The position numbers and the translations under genes were made by a program. Below are positions 7,515 to 16,787 of a stretch of DNA of 22,984 nt, piece after piece; the first letter of the stretch is position 1, and every line of letters begins with the position of its first letter. The notes under the pieces are model-generated. The model did not search any database and was not told the origin of the DNA. It was given only the letters and a program-made list of their open reading frames with translations. Source of the DNA: a virus; the IMG/VR virus record IMGVR_UViG_3300042691_035074, positions 1 through 22,984 of that record. One strand, given 5' to 3'.

Positions 7515-8304
7515 AGGTGTTTTATTATTTGCTTTTAACAGTAAAACAGTTAGTTACGTAGATCTAGCAGTCAATTCAACAAAGTTAATAAAAAAATTTT
7601 TAAATCTACCTGTTACCCTAGTTACTGACAGTGAAGTACCAGAACCATCATTATTCGACAAAATTATAATGGTTGAAAGTAAAGATGGCAATGTTAGATT
7701 CACAAAAGAGCAAACGGTTATCGAATGGCGTAATTTTGATCGTTATAGAGTATACGAATTTAGCCCCTACTACGAAACTATATTAATTGACGTTGATTAT
7801 TTAATATTAGATAATACTTTAATAAAGTTGTTTGAACAAAATTTTGATTACAGATTGCAATACAGAATGACTACACCTGCAGGATTAAATCAAGATGAAA
7901 TGGGACCAATAAGTTTACCAATGGTATGGGCCACTGTTGTTTTATTTAGAAAAACCGAAGTCACTAAAATGTTTTTTGATTTAATAGGCCGTATTCAACG
8001 TAACTATGGATACTATCGAGCCCTGTTTGGTATAAGAGATACTAATTATAGAAATGATTTTGCTTTTAGCATTGCTAACATTATACTTAATGGATATACT
8101 GTTGGGCCTGAAAGAAGTATCCCATGGCCTTTGTTTACTATTGAGGACAATCTAAATTCCATAACTCGAAAAAATAATTTTCTGGTGGCAAAAACAATAG
8201 ATCGTGCATTTGTCATTCCTAAACAAAATATTCATATTATGGATAAAGCATTTTTACAATCCCAACAATTTCAACAATTTGTGCAGGACATGATCGATGA
8301 ATAA
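7465..8304 (+). CDS. Glycosyltransferase-fold protein (DxD)
   Basis: This protein of up to 279 residues looks like a nucleotide-sugar transferase of the GT-A type. The core begins GVLLFAFNSKTVSYVDLAVN, a beta strand and helix with the repeated-substrate layout of this fold, followed by VTLVTDSEVPE. PYYETILIDVDYLILD holds Asp109-Val-Asp111, the expected DxD metal/nucleotide-sugar site. The later segment MVWATVVLFRKTEVTKMFFD fits an acceptor region. Two starts are possible: ATG 7465, or ATG 7483, which reduces the overlap with the preceding gene from 50 to 32 bases; neither has a good ribosome binding site. It is a clear paralogue of the next gene. It probably transfers a sugar to a phage or host acceptor; donor and acceptor are unknown. 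Confidence 0.65.
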   Translation: MNGIKSMKNLNELGKSRGVLLFAFNSKTVSYVDLAVNSTKLIKKFLNLPVTLVTDSEVPEPSLFDKIIMVESKDGNVRFTKEQTVIEWRNFDRYRVYEFSPYYETILIDVDYLILDNTLIKLFEQNFDYRLQYRMTTPAGLNQDEMGPISLPMVWATVVLFRKTEVTKMFFDLIGRIQRNYGYYRALFGIRDTNYRNDFAFSIANIILNGYTVGPERSIPWPLFTIEDNLNSITRKNNFLVAKTIDRAFVIPKQNIHIMDKAFLQSQQFQQFVQDMIDE

Positions 8305-9163
8305 ACAAGGTAAAGGCTTTGTCACATTTGCACAAAATACTGAGACAGTAGACTATCTTAAGTTAGCCTACTTGCAAGCATTGAACATAAAAAGTATTCA
8401 TCAAGATGCAAGTTATTCTGTTATAGTTGATAAAAAAACTAAAAACACAATAACAGGTAGAAATTGGATAGATATATTTGATAATATAATTGATTTGCCA
8501 TACGATGAAAATGCTGAGGATAGTGATTGGAAATTAGCCAATGAATACCAAATATTTCAGTTAACTCCATACAAAGAAACAATTAAATTAGAAAGCGATT
8601 TATTGTTTACTAGATCCATGAACCATTGGTGGTCGGCTTTAAGATTAAAAGATATTGTTTTTAGTTACCATTGTAAAAATTATAGATCAGAAAATCGAGA
8701 GTATTCGATTTATAGAAAATTTTTCGTTGACAATCAGTTGCCTGATCTGTATAATGGTATGATGTATTTTAGGTATAGTCATTTAGCAGCCAAATTTTTT
8801 GAAACAGCACAACAAGTTTTACATTCTTGGAATGATTTGAAAACTGTTTTACTGAATGTCAGAGAAGATACACCTAGTACAGATGTTCTTTATGCAGTTA
8901 CAGCAAAAATAATTGGACCCGAACATTGCACATTGCCCTCCTTAGATTTTTTTAATTTTGTACATTTAAAACCTGCAATTAATTGCTGGGGTAACACCGA
9001 CGAAAGTTGGCAAAATAGCGTTAATAGTGAAATAGATGAATTAATAATTAGAGTTAACAATCTTAATCAATATTATCCGGTTCATTATTATGATAAAGAA
9101 TATTGCACAGATGAATTGATAGACCATTATGAGCGAATCTATAGAAGATCCAAGTTGGCTTGA
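8297..9163 (+). CDS. Glycosyltransferase-fold paralogue with altered DxD
   Basis: This 288-residue protein matches its upstream neighbour in layout: GFVTFAQNTETVDYLKLAYL aligns with GVLLFAFNSKTVSYVDLAVN, and PYKETIKLESDLLF aligns with PYYETILIDVDYLI. At the metal site Asp-Val-Asp is replaced by Glu99-Ser-Asp101, so sugar-nucleotide binding may be altered or lost. The central region has an aromatic segment (NHWWSALRLKDIVFSYHCKN) and LYNGMMYFRYS, which fits an acceptor pocket. The ATG at 8297 has AGGA (8285-8288) eight bases upstream and overlaps the previous stop by eight bases. It could be a partner or specificity subunit of the upstream enzyme, or an active enzyme using a variant motif. Confidence 0.6.
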   Translation: MNKQGKGFVTFAQNTETVDYLKLAYLQALNIKSIHQDASYSVIVDKKTKNTITGRNWIDIFDNIIDLPYDENAEDSDWKLANEYQIFQLTPYKETIKLESDLLFTRSMNHWWSALRLKDIVFSYHCKNYRSENREYSIYRKFFVDNQLPDLYNGMMYFRYSHLAAKFFETAQQVLHSWNDLKTVLLNVREDTPSTDVLYAVTAKIIGPEHCTLPSLDFFNFVHLKPAINCWGNTDESWQNSVNSEIDELIIRVNNLNQYYPVHYYDKEYCTDELIDHYERIYRRSKLA

Positions 9164-9518
9164 ACTTATCAAAGCATTTGAAACAGCACTAATTCATGTA
9201 GAAGAAATTCCTATCGAATATGAATATAGAGTTTATTATGATGAAAATGGTTTTATAACCAACACCAGTTGTTTAAAAAAAGATGAAATTCTTCCTGACA
9301 GACCTTACTTAATTGTTTCAAAAGATGAATTCGATAATTTTCACAAGTATATTGTTATAAAAAATAAACTAATAGAACGTAAAGACAACGCAGGGCAACT
9401 GAAACAAATCGTAAAAAGTACAACAGGGTTTCTAACAGTAAAGAATAATCCTGCTTTACTAATAGAGCAAGATGAATCTTATACAGATACGGAATACTAT
9501 GACTACCGAAATTATTGA
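9129..9518 (+). CDS. Small conserved phage protein of unknown function
   Basis: This 129-residue protein overlaps the end of the preceding glycosyltransferase-like gene by 35 bases. It is acidic at the N-terminus (MSESIEDPSWLELIKAFETA), then has a beta-type segment (YEYRVYYDENGFITNTSCLK, PYLIVSKDEFDNFHKYIVIK) and a Tyr/Asp-rich tail (DTEYYDYRNY). I recognise the general pattern from marine phage genomes but no family with a known function. It has no catalytic motif, signal peptide or membrane segment. The overlap with genes on both sides suggests co-translation with the glycosyltransferases, perhaps as an accessory subunit. Confidence 0.55.
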   Translation: MSESIEDPSWLELIKAFETALIHVEEIPIEYEYRVYYDENGFITNTSCLKKDEILPDRPYLIVSKDEFDNFHKYIVIKNKLIERKDNAGQLKQIVKSTTGFLTVKNNPALLIEQDESYTDTEYYDYRNY

Positions 9519-10404
9519 TATTGCAGACTTAGACTGTATTTTTTTAACCTATGATGAACCACTCAAGGAAGAATTTTGGATTCGTATTCAAAATATGGTA
9601 CCATGGGCTAAACGTGTAGATGGAGTTAAAGGTAGTGATGCTGCACATAAAGCAGCAGCCTTGGCCAGTGATACTGATCGTTTTGTGCTGATAGATGGGG
9701 ACAATATACCAGATCCCAATTTCTTTAACTGTCAACTTGAATTAAACGAAAACAATCGAGACTGTGTATTTAGGTGGAAAGCACGTAATCATATAAATGG
9801 TTTGATGTATGGCAATGGTGGACTAAGTTGTTGGACTAAAGAATTTGCCCTTAACATGAGAACACATGAAGCAACTGATGGCACGGATGAAACACAGGTA
9901 GAATTTTGTTTTCATCCTAAATATTGGGCTATGCATGATTGCTATAGCACTACATACCCCAATGCAACTCCATTCCAGGCTTGGCGGGCAGGCTTTAGAG
10001 AAGGTGTTAAAATGTGTTTGAACAGAGGTAGCCGCCCGACACTACAGGAATTTGAACAGGCAGTTCATGTAAGAAATTATGATCATCTTTGTATTTGGCA
10101 GACAGTGGGACGGGACGTTGAAAATGGCGATTGGGCTATATATGGGTCAAGGTTAGGAACCTATTTAACTATGCTGACAGACTGGGATTACAAAGAAGTA
10201 CAAAATTTTGACAAACTTAAAAATTTGTGGGAAAAATTTGAGCATAGTCCTCCTGAACAATTATTTGAACAGTTGAAAAACAGGCTTAGTTTACCTATCA
10301 CTGAATTAGATGCAGAGCAAAGTAAATTTTTTAAACATCATTACAAAAGTACATTCAAAAATGTAGGTGCTATATTTACAGAAACTATGGTGCTTGCTCA
10401 ATGA
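9499..10404 (+). CDS. Glycosyltransferase-like protein (DGD)
   Basis: Starting at ATG 9499 (301 residues), the protein begins MTTEIIDIADLDCIFLTYDE, a strand-helix-strand start of a GT-A-type fold, followed by WAKRVDGVKGSDAAHKAAAL and RFVLIDGDNIPDPNFFN, where Asp66-Gly-Asp68 is the likely metal and nucleotide-sugar site. Further conserved-looking segments include MYGNGGLSCWTKEF, FCFHPKYWAMHDCYSTTYPN and AWRAGFREGVKM. An upstream ATG at 9472 would add nine residues, but 9499 follows GGA with normal spacing and overlaps the previous gene less. The ATG of the next gene overlaps its stop (ATGA). A sugar transferase role is inferred from the fold and motif; the sugar and acceptor are unknown. Confidence 0.7.
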   Translation: MTTEIIDIADLDCIFLTYDEPLKEEFWIRIQNMVPWAKRVDGVKGSDAAHKAAALASDTDRFVLIDGDNIPDPNFFNCQLELNENNRDCVFRWKARNHINGLMYGNGGLSCWTKEFALNMRTHEATDGTDETQVEFCFHPKYWAMHDCYSTTYPNATPFQAWRAGFREGVKMCLNRGSRPTLQEFEQAVHVRNYDHLCIWQTVGRDVENGDWAIYGSRLGTYLTMLTDWDYKEVQNFDKLKNLWEKFEHSPPEQLFEQLKNRLSLPITELDAEQSKFFKHHYKSTFKNVGAIFTETMVLAQ

Positions 10405-11795
10405 CAAAAAGTGTATTTTTAAGTTCAGCCGAAGATGCAAAAGAAAAGTTAGGCCCGACTCTTTGTCTTGCTAAATGGAAACAGGTTAGTTTGCATTTGC
10501 CCACAGGATTAAACAACAGTTGCTACCATCCACCTTTGCATCAAATACCGGCAGATCTGTTAAAAGACAATTCTAGCGCACTGCATAATACACCTTACAA
10601 AAAACAACAACGTAAAATAATGTTAAAACAACAACGGCCTGATGAATGCAGTTATTGTTGGACACAAGAAGATTTAGGTAATCTCAGTGATAGGCATTAC
10701 CGTAGTGGAGAACCATGGGCTGCTAAAGACTTTGATGTTATTGAATCTAGTACAGGAGACGAAGATGTCTTACCTAGTTACGTTGAAGTTAATTTTAATC
10801 ACGCTTGTAATTTAAAATGTAGTTATTGTAGCCCCCAGTTTAGTAGTTCTTGGGCAGATGAAGTTGCCAGACATGGTGCATATCCAACTTCAGTACCACA
10901 CAATGCTCCTGAGCACTTCACCGGAAGTCGTCGACCTATTCCTGCTAGAGAGTATAATCCTTATGTAGAAGCATTTTGGCAATGGTGGCCTACATTGTAT
11001 CCTGAATTAGAACATTTTAGAATGACAGGTGGCGAACCTTTAATGGACCCTAATACTTATAAAGTTTTTGACTATGTATTAGCCAACCCCAGTTCTAAAT
11101 TGCATCTTAATGTGACTAGTAATTTTAGCGTCGAACCAAAATTGTTTGATCGTTATTTAGATTATGTAAAACGACTTTGTGATAACGACGATAAAAAAAT
11201 TGAGCACTTTATGCAATTTGTCAGTTTAGATACTGTTTTTGCCAAAGCAGAATATATTAGGTATGGATTAGATTTCGAGAGATTGTGGAATAACGTAAAT
11301 AGATTTTTAACTGAAGTTCCAAGTCGTAGTAGTCTTACATTTATAATTACTATGAATGCTTTGAATGTTAGTAGCGTAATTGATTTAATTACTAATATAC
11401 ATGGACTGAGAGAACTTTATAGCAAAACTTATCAAAGAGTTTGGTTTGATACTCCAATTTTAAGAAATCCTGAATGGCTCAGTGTGCAACTTTTACCTGA
11501 AAGTTATGTAGATAAACTAGAATTTGTTTGGAGTTTCATGCTTAAAAAATTAGAAACGTCTGATAAACCATTTAAAGGCTTTAAGGATTACGAATTACAA
11601 CGATTGCAAAGAGTAATTGATTGGATGCGAGAAGGGCAAAAACTGCCAGTCGAAATCTTAAAAAATAATAAGGCAAACTTTTATAAATTTTTTAAAGAAC
11701 ATGATATAAGACGTAACACTAATTTTGGATATATATTTCCTGAAATGCGGGAATTTTATTTAGAATGCAGCCATTATGCAAAATCCAATTCCTAA
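10401..11795 (+). CDS. Radical SAM protein with N-terminal twitch-type region, copy 1
   Basis: This 464-residue protein has the radical SAM core CNLKCSYC (Cys136, 140, 143) for the S-adenosylmethionine-binding 4Fe-4S cluster, and TGGEPL (209-214) for SAM binding. Before the core lies a Cys-rich region, LCLAKW (Cys22), NSCYHP (Cys41) and CSYCW (Cys83, 86), the layout of the N-terminal twitch radical SAM group, where a second cluster may bind. The usual CC pair is C-Y here. After the core comes the SSxW signature (FSSSWADEV), then EYNPYVEAFWQWW, shared almost exactly with copy 3. The C-terminus carries DIRRNTNFGYIFPE, a D-x2-R-x3-F motif also in copies 3, 4 and 5. The ATG overlaps the preceding stop (ATGA). 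The substrate is unknown. Confidence 0.85.
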   Translation: MTKSVFLSSAEDAKEKLGPTLCLAKWKQVSLHLPTGLNNSCYHPPLHQIPADLLKDNSSALHNTPYKKQQRKIMLKQQRPDECSYCWTQEDLGNLSDRHYRSGEPWAAKDFDVIESSTGDEDVLPSYVEVNFNHACNLKCSYCSPQFSSSWADEVARHGAYPTSVPHNAPEHFTGSRRPIPAREYNPYVEAFWQWWPTLYPELEHFRMTGGEPLMDPNTYKVFDYVLANPSSKLHLNVTSNFSVEPKLFDRYLDYVKRLCDNDDKKIEHFMQFVSLDTVFAKAEYIRYGLDFERLWNNVNRFLTEVPSRSSLTFIITMNALNVSSVIDLITNIHGLRELYSKTYQRVWFDTPILRNPEWLSVQLLPESYVDKLEFVWSFMLKKLETSDKPFKGFKDYELQRLQRVIDWMREGQKLPVEILKNNKANFYKFFKEHDIRRNTNFGYIFPEMREFYLECSHYAKSNS

Positions 11796-12924
11796 AACAT
11801 TTTGTCCTGCCAAGTGGGATGATTTAGTTGTACATATGCAACAAAACTATGTGTATGGTTGTTGTAAGGCTGCTCCGATAATTTTTGAAAAAGATTATAA
11901 AAGTATAATTCAAAATCAAAGACAAAATCTATTAGACGGTGTGCAGGATCCTTCATGTAACTACTGTTGGAGTGTAGAAAATAATAATTTACCTAGTTTA
12001 AGACAAGAATATTTAGAAAAATTTGATAAAAATAAATTTACAGAATATTTAAATGTTAATCGATCTACGAAAAATTTAGAAATTAATTTAGGTAACAGTT
12101 GCAATATGCAGTGTATATATTGTAACCCAAGACTTAGTAGTCAATGGGAAAACGATGTAAAGCAAAAAAAATATCCTGTTTTCACTGATCGATTTGTTTA
12201 TGAAATATCTGAAAAAAAAGACATAAATGAAACAATGCGGTTGAATTTAGAGATAATAGAAAAAGAACAACCAGATAAAATAACAATAATAGGTGGAGAA
12301 CCTTTACTTAACAAGCATTTTTGGAAAATAGCCAGTAAACTTAATAATACATTCTTGTCGATTACAACTAATCTAAATTGTGAAATCGATGTAATAAAAA
12401 GATTAATAGAATTAGAGAATGAAAATAATTTACAATTAGATGTAATGGCTAGTTTAGATTGTACTTTTCCGCTATCTACTTTTAATCGATATAATTTAGA
12501 CTATGATAAGTTTTTGAATAATTTGCTATATTTTATAAAAAATTCTAAAGCATGTCGAATAGGTATACAAAGTCTTATGACCTGTATCACTATATTAGAT
12601 ATTGAAAACTTTTTGAATTTTCTTAAGTCATTGCAAGAAAAATTTCCAATGACAGAATTATTTTTTAATTTTCATGTTTGCACTGAACCAAAGATTCAAA
12701 GTTTTTCGGTTATGCCAGATAAAACAAAGGACGAAATATTATTTTACATGAAAAATTATAAGCATGAAGTAAAAGTTAACGGATTTCAAAATATAATCTC
12801 TTACCTACAATCTTCTAAATTTAACAGTGGATTACATAAACAATTTAAAAGATTTATAGAAGAATGGGAGTCCAGAAAAGAAATGTATTTGCCATTGGAA
12901 GTTAAAGAAAAATTATGTATATGA
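11776..12924 (+). CDS. Radical SAM protein with N-terminal twitch-type region, copy 2
   Basis: This 382-residue copy is the shortest of the six. It has FCPAKW (Cys10), GCC (29-30) and CNYCW (61, 64) in the N-terminal region, then the radical SAM core CNMQCIYC (109, 113, 116) with LSSQWENDV after it, and IGGEPLL (172-178). It belongs with copies 1 and 3 by its AKW and CxxCW motifs but keeps the paired CC seen in copies 4-6. It lacks the EYNPYVEAF segment of copies 1 and 3. Its codon usage is notably AT-rich and the protein is rich in Lys, Asn and Ile (8 G/C among the 60 bases 12001-12060). It overlaps the previous gene by 20 bases. The substrate is unknown. Confidence 0.8.
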   Translation: MQNPIPKTFCPAKWDDLVVHMQQNYVYGCCKAAPIIFEKDYKSIIQNQRQNLLDGVQDPSCNYCWSVENNNLPSLRQEYLEKFDKNKFTEYLNVNRSTKNLEINLGNSCNMQCIYCNPRLSSQWENDVKQKKYPVFTDRFVYEISEKKDINETMRLNLEIIEKEQPDKITIIGGEPLLNKHFWKIASKLNNTFLSITTNLNCEIDVIKRLIELENENNLQLDVMASLDCTFPLSTFNRYNLDYDKFLNNLLYFIKNSKACRIGIQSLMTCITILDIENFLNFLKSLQEKFPMTELFFNFHVCTEPKIQSFSVMPDKTKDEILFYMKNYKHEVKVNGFQNIISYLQSSKFNSGLHKQFKRFIEEWESRKEMYLPLEVKEKLCI

Positions 12925-14261
12925 CATCAGAATCTGATATTGAGTATAAAAGACGTGTGATTGACATTAAGTCAAACTCTTTCTGTGCAGCAAAATGGTA
13001 TAACGCCACTATATGGTTAGGTAGCGGAATGACTACTAGTTGTCATCATCCTTTGCCCCACAAAGTTGATGTGGAACAAGTTAAATTGAATCCTAAACTA
13101 TTGCATAATACAGAAACAAAAAAGCATGAAAGAAGTCAAATGCAAATAGGACAAAGACCTTCAGGGTGTGAATACTGTTGGAAAATCGAAGATATGAATA
13201 AGGATTCTATCAGCGATCGAGTATATAAAACAAAAATTTATAAAGAAGAAGATCTGGATTTTGCATTTAAATCGAACAGTAATCAAGATTTTAATTTAAA
13301 AACTTTAGAAATCGCATTTGATAGAACTTGTCAATTTGCTTGTAGTTATTGTAATCCAGCTTTTAGTAGTACCTGGGTTAACGACATAAAGAAAAATGGC
13401 CCTTATACCAATTTAATCAGTGATGGTAGAAATCATTTTACTCATACACATGATAGTAGTCAATTACATAAATTTGGTGAATACAATCCATATGTAGAGG
13501 CATTTTTTAAATGGTGGGAATCTGACCTACACAAAACTTTAAATGAACTGCGTATTACAGGTGGTGAACCTTTAATGAGTGGGGAAACTTGGAAACTTTT
13601 AGAATGGTTCAAGAAAAATAAAGGTAAAAGCAATACACGACTGGCGCTTAATAGTAATCTTGGAACTGAAGTTGATGTAGATAAATTGTTAGATGCAGTA
13701 GAAGGTTTAACTTTTGATCTTTATACTAGTAATGAAAGTGTAGGAAACAAAGCTGAATATATTAGGGATGGATTAAACTACAATGATTGGCTGTCTAATA
13801 TTATAAAACTAATCGAAAGTAAAAAATTAGCACGACTACATATTATGTGTACAGTTAACGCTTTATGTTTAGACAGTCTGCCAGAACTATTAGAGATAAT
13901 TGTTGATTTGAAAAAAAGATACGGAAGAGATTATCCCAATATTACACTTAATATACTTAGATTCCCGAGTTTTCAAAGTCCGTTAGTATTACCAATTGAG
14001 ATGAGGATAAAATATAGAGATCAATTAATTAATTTTTTGGTAAAACATAAAGGTCATAATTACTTACACGAACATGAAATAAATCATTTACAACGTCTAA
14101 TAGATTATTTATATTCAGTTAAAACTCCTCACAGTGAAGCATTCGATTTGCCACATTTAAAAAATGATTTTAAACAGTTTTATCTGCAATATGATCAAAG
14201 ACGCGGTAAAAATTTTGTTGCAACATTTCCAAACTTAGCAGACTGGTTTAACTCATTATGA
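12915..14261 (+). CDS. Radical SAM protein with N-terminal twitch-type region, copy 3
   Basis: This 448-residue protein is the closest relative of copy 1. The N-terminal region has FCAAKW (Cys24), TSCHHP (Cys43, with His where the second Cys of CC would be) and CEYCW (85, 88). The core is CQFACSYC (139, 143, 146), followed by FSSTWVNDI, EYNPYVEAFFKWW and TGGEPL (215-220). The end has DQRRGKNFVATFPN, matching copy 1. The start is ATG 12915 or ATG 12921; it overlaps the preceding gene by about ten bases, and no strong ribosome binding site is seen. Copies 1 and 3 share a gapless extra segment, so a duplication within the cluster is likely. The reaction and substrate are unknown. Confidence 0.8.
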   Translation: MYMTSESDIEYKRRVIDIKSNSFCAAKWYNATIWLGSGMTTSCHHPLPHKVDVEQVKLNPKLLHNTETKKHERSQMQIGQRPSGCEYCWKIEDMNKDSISDRVYKTKIYKEEDLDFAFKSNSNQDFNLKTLEIAFDRTCQFACSYCNPAFSSTWVNDIKKNGPYTNLISDGRNHFTHTHDSSQLHKFGEYNPYVEAFFKWWESDLHKTLNELRITGGEPLMSGETWKLLEWFKKNKGKSNTRLALNSNLGTEVDVDKLLDAVEGLTFDLYTSNESVGNKAEYIRDGLNYNDWLSNIIKLIESKKLARLHIMCTVNALCLDSLPELLEIIVDLKKRYGRDYPNITLNILRFPSFQSPLVLPIEMRIKYRDQLINFLVKHKGHNYLHEHEINHLQRLIDYLYSVKTPHSEAFDLPHLKNDFKQFYLQYDQRRGKNFVATFPNLADWFNSL

Positions 14262-15589
14262 GCATAAAAGAGTTCTATAACAAAGGGTTTAATTATCTAG
14301 ATAGGTCACCTTACTTTATTGAATATGATAAATTAACTGATGATCAAAAATTTAAACTAACTGAAAGCAAATACTTTTGTATGATGCCATGGGTGCATAT
14401 GCATGCCTATCCAGACGGAAGAGTGTACCCTTGTTGTTTAGCAGATTATTGGCATCCAGTAGGTGATCTTAGAAAAAACACAATGATTGAAGTTTGGAAT
14501 AATGAAAAATATAAAGAACTTAGACGCAATATGCTAAATGAAAAACCTAGCGAGGTTTGTAAAAAGTGCTACGAGCAAGAATCTAATGGTTTTTTTAGTA
14601 TGCGATATGATTCTAACCGTAATTACGGACACCATGTTAATGAAATTAATTCTACTAGCGAAGCCGGTTATACACAAGATTTTAAAATTAGATATTGGGA
14701 CATAAGATTTTCAAATTTATGTAATTTTAGATGTAGAACATGCGGTCCGATTTTTAGTAGTAATTGGTATAATGATTATGTAAAAATGTACAATAAAGTG
14801 CCTGATGTTCTTGGTCGTGATATGGAAAGAATTGAATACACTGCAGGCAATGAACAAAGCATGTTAGAACAAATGGAACCACATATTCCGTATTTAGAAC
14901 AGGTGTATTTTGCAGGTGGCGAACCTTTAATCATGAAGGAACACTATTATCTATTAGAAAAATTAATAGAATATGGAAAAACAGATGTAAGGATACAATA
15001 CAATACTAACTTTAGTGAACTGTCTTATAAAGATAAACATGTTTTTGATTATTGGAAGCACTTTAAAAATGTCAGTGTTGGTGCTAGCTTAGATGCCAGC
15101 GGTAAACGGGCAGAACTTATGAGAAAAGGCACAATATGGAAGCAAACTGTGGCAAATCGGCAGTTAATGATGGAAAAAGTGCCGCACGTTGATTTTTATA
15201 TTGCTGCTACTATAAGTGCAATGAATGTGTTACATATTTTAGATTTTCATAAAGAATGGGTAGAGTTAGGATTAGTTAAACACAAAGATTTTAATTTTAA
15301 TATCTGTCAAGGTCCAGACTGGTACAGGATTGATATATTTCCTGAAGAATTCAAATTGAAAATAATAAAACCTGCATACGAAAAGCACTTAGAGTGGTTA
15401 GCGCCTCATGATGATTTAGAACGAGCAACCAATGGATATTGTAGTGCAATTAAATTTATGATGAAAGAACACGAAAATAATTTGTTACCAAAATTTGTAG
15501 AAGAAGTTGACAAACTAGATCACAATAGATCTGAAAATTTTTGGAATACCTTTCCTGAATTAGGGTTTTTAAAACATGATGCTTCCTAA
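14258..15589 (+). CDS. Radical SAM protein with N-terminal twitch-type region, copy 4
   Basis: This 443-residue protein starts with ATGA overlapping the previous stop. Its N-terminal region is the best match to a complete twitch/SPASM-like cluster site: FCMMPW (Cys41), YPCC (59-60) and CKKCYEQE (101, 104). The radical SAM core is CNFRCRTC (155, 159, 162), followed by FSSNWYNDY, and AGGEPL (219-224). The core reads CRTC instead of CxYC, placing it in a second subgroup with copies 5 and 6. The C-terminus has DHNRSENFWNTFPE. In related radical SAM enzymes such clusters support peptide or small-molecule chemistry; which applies here is not known. Confidence 0.85.
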   Translation: MSIKEFYNKGFNYLDRSPYFIEYDKLTDDQKFKLTESKYFCMMPWVHMHAYPDGRVYPCCLADYWHPVGDLRKNTMIEVWNNEKYKELRRNMLNEKPSEVCKKCYEQESNGFFSMRYDSNRNYGHHVNEINSTSEAGYTQDFKIRYWDIRFSNLCNFRCRTCGPIFSSNWYNDYVKMYNKVPDVLGRDMERIEYTAGNEQSMLEQMEPHIPYLEQVYFAGGEPLIMKEHYYLLEKLIEYGKTDVRIQYNTNFSELSYKDKHVFDYWKHFKNVSVGASLDASGKRAELMRKGTIWKQTVANRQLMMEKVPHVDFYIAATISAMNVLHILDFHKEWVELGLVKHKDFNFNICQGPDWYRIDIFPEEFKLKIIKPAYEKHLEWLAPHDDLERATNGYCSAIKFMMKEHENNLLPKFVEEVDKLDHNRSENFWNTFPELGFLKHDAS

Positions 15590-16787
15590 AACAATTTGTA
15601 TGTTACCCTGGATAAGTGTAGAAACTAGTCCCACTGGAACAGCCAGGCCATGTTGCTTGGCCAAAGAAGAAATACTGGACGATCAAGGTGTGCCCTACGA
15701 TTTAACTAAAACAACATTAGAAGAAATCTACAAAAGTAATTACATGATAAAACTTAGACAAGATTTTAGATTAGGTAATAAACCTGCCACGTGTAAGCAA
15801 TGTTGGGAAGAAGAATCAGTAGGAAAAGACAGTAAAAGAATAAACAGTAAAATACGTCTTAAAGAATTGTATGAATTAGTAGACTGGCAAAATGACACAC
15901 CTAATCAGTTATGGTTTTTAGATTTAAAATTAGGTAATATCTGTAATTTAAAATGTAGAATATGTGGAAGTTGGAGTAGTAGTAAATGGGCAGAAGAAGA
16001 AATAAATTATTTAGAAAATATTGTAGATAAAAAGAAGACACTAGCATACAAATGGTTAAAGCAAGGAGCATGGCCAAGAAATTCTGAAAATTTTTGGAAA
16101 AACTTAGAAAGATTATTGCCCGATGTCAAATACATTGAATTTACTGGAGGGGAACCATGGTTGATAGAAGAACACTTTCAACTTTTAGAGTTTGCAGTTG
16201 ATCAAGGATTAAGTTCACAAATTGACATTCATTATAATACAAATGGAACACAAAGTGTAAAACAACATGTTAATTTATTTAAAAAATTCAATAGGGTAGA
16301 AATTGCATTTAGTGTTGACAACGTTGACAAAAAATTTGAATATGAACGTTATGGCGCTAATTGGAATCAAGTAAATCAACATATAGACGAAGTGCATGAA
16401 CTAAGAAGGAATCAATCTAATATAACAACACAACTTTGTTTCACTGTAAATATACAAAATGTTTATTACTTAGACGAATTGTTAAATTGGGCAGATACAA
16501 AACATTTCGATAATATATATTTTAATATTTTACATGGCCCGGAATTTATGTGTGTTCAAAATTTAACTCATTCTGCTAAAAAATTAGTCATTGATAAATT
16601 ATCTAATATAAAATGGAGTAATAATTTTTACGCAGACCAAATTAATCAAATTATTAATTTTATTAAGAATGGTCCGGCATCCGACGGCAAAGATTTTTTA
16701 ACTAGAATGAAACAGACAGATAATTATCGAAATCAAAGTTTTCTTAATACACATTATGATATTGCAAAGGCAATGGGATATGAATAA
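15576..16787 (+). CDS. Radical SAM protein with N-terminal twitch-type region, copy 5
   Basis: This 403-residue protein begins at ATG 15576 (a second ATG follows at once), with AGGG ten bases upstream, overlapping the previous gene by 14 bases. The N-terminal region has ICMLPW (Cys8), RPCC (26-27) and CKQCWEEE (73, 76), all cysteines expected for an additional iron-sulfur cluster. The radical SAM core is CNLKCRIC (123, 127, 130), with SSSKWAEEE after it, and TGGEPW (190-195), where Trp replaces the usual Leu. The end DNYRNQSFLNTHYD keeps part of the C-terminal motif. It belongs with copies 4 and 6. The substrate is unknown. Confidence 0.85.
   Translation: MMLPKTICMLPWISVETSPTGTARPCCLAKEEILDDQGVPYDLTKTTLEEIYKSNYMIKLRQDFRLGNKPATCKQCWEEESVGKDSKRINSKIRLKELYELVDWQNDTPNQLWFLDLKLGNICNLKCRICGSWSSSKWAEEEINYLENIVDKKKTLAYKWLKQGAWPRNSENFWKNLERLLPDVKYIEFTGGEPWLIEEHFQLLEFAVDQGLSSQIDIHYNTNGTQSVKQHVNLFKKFNRVEIAFSVDNVDKKFEYERYGANWNQVNQHIDEVHELRRNQSNITTQLCFTVNIQNVYYLDELLNWADTKHFDNIYFNILHGPEFMCVQNLTHSAKKLVIDKLSNIKWSNNFYADQINQIINFIKNGPASDGKDFLTRMKQTDNYRNQSFLNTHYDIAKAMGYE

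Noticed and set aside
16756-16779. ATG 16756 as the start of radical SAM copy 6
   Set aside because: ATG 16780 has a better ribosome site (AAAGG), a shorter overlap and gives an N-terminus like those of the other copies.
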